In this document: piece after piece, positions 63,947 to 64,000 of the stretch | Layout of the letters: the number at the start of each line of letters is the position of its first letter | Position numbering within the stretch: position 1 is the first letter of the stretch | Origin: CAYZMS01 sp964479625 | GTDB lineage: Bacteria; Bacteroidota; Bacteroidia; Chitinophagales; Saprospiraceae | NCBI GenBank assembly: GCA_964479625.1 | Contig: CAYZMS010000001.1 | Span: 139,111 to 203,110, forward strand | Direction: 5' to 3' | DNA: 64,000 nucleotides | Made by a program: the position numbers and the translations under genes | Notes under the pieces: generated by a model | What the model was told of the DNA's origin: nothing | What the model saw: only the letters and a program-made list of their open reading frames with translations | The model's database searches: none

Positions 63947-64000
63947 GGGGGTGCGCCGGAGTTGGAGAGCCGGGCCAGACTGTAAATCTGGTGACTCTGT
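63947..64000 (+). tRNA. tRNA-Tyr (GUA anticodon), 3' partial
   Basis: The acceptor 5' strand begins at about 63947 with a G-rich run. D-stem CCGG/CCGG and the anticodon arm CCAGA-CTGTAAA-TCTGG give anticodon GTA. The window ends in the long variable arm expected for a class II tRNA. Usual neighbours downstream in this phylum would be tRNA-Gly, tRNA-Thr and tuf. Confidence 0.85.

Overview
The window comes from a Bacteroidota chromosome, most likely a Saprospiria or Lewinella-type member. The evidence is SusC/SusD outer-membrane pairs, lipoproteins with typical lipoboxes, a type IX secretion (gliding-motility-type) C-terminal sorting domain, few Shine-Dalgarno sites, and promoters of the Bacteroidota form TTTG-N19-TAnnTTTG. 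Two sites match this promoter form nearly or fully: upstream of a TlpA-like gene (22058-22089) and upstream of a tRNA cluster (63146-63176). No functions were checked against databases; all calls come from reading motifs and gene order.

Region by region. 1-4.1 kb: the end of a large secreted Ig-repeat protein with a T9SS sorting domain, an unknown lipoprotein and an unknown exported protein. 4.1-8.7 kb (minus): a CPA1-type cation/proton antiporter with an RCK domain, a BicA-like SulP anion transporter and a TetR regulator. 8.8-10.3 kb: prfC. 10.6-20.1 kb: a galactan-utilisation locus (SusC, SusD, SusE/F-like lipoprotein, GH53 endo-galactanase) that ends in a decayed GH2 beta-galactosidase and a truncated, inverted sodium/solute symporter. 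20.2-31.2 kb: glycosyltransferase, TlpA-like thioredoxin, M16 peptidase, methylmalonyl-CoA mutase large subunit, an AntA/AntB-like regulator, hemW and an Omp85-type outer-membrane protein. 31.2-39 kb (minus): lipoprotein, FemAB-like transferase, O-methyltransferase, M49-like peptidase, and a GMC oxidoreductase with its subunit-3 partner. 39-46.9 kb: DinB-like protein, alaS, M23 peptidase, CapA-like lipoprotein, metallophosphoesterase, membrane protein. 47-55 kb: S9 peptidase, cdsA, a two-subunit molybdenum hydroxylase (IorAB-like), CPBP protease, pdxJ. 55.5-61.7 kb: a second SusC/SusD pair with an uncharacterised lipoprotein and no enzyme. 61.8-64 kb: xerC/D-type recombinase, hpf, tRNA-Thr(UGU), a 92-bp tandem repeat interrupted by an assembly gap, and the 5' part of tRNA-Tyr(GUA).

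How it fits together. The SusCD/SusE/GH53 block would bind, cut and import beta-1,4-galactan, but its terminal beta-galactosidase and sugar symporter are broken here, so the last steps must come from elsewhere or be lost. The BicA-like transporter beside a Na+/H+ antiporter suggests sodium-coupled anion (possibly bicarbonate) uptake. The xerC-hpf-tRNA-Thr-tRNA-Tyr order is the usual lead-in to the tuf-secE-nusG-ribosomal protein operon in Bacteroidota.

The observations most worth a second look are the tandem repeat that carries the last 19 nt of tRNA-Thr, an intrinsic-terminator hairpin lying inside the signal-peptide codons of the CapA-like gene, a perfect 30-bp hairpin between two convergent genes, an AT-rich operator-like palindrome at the AntA/AntB-like gene, and the decayed end of the galactan locus. 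I found no CRISPR array, complete insertion sequence, prophage or recognised defence system.
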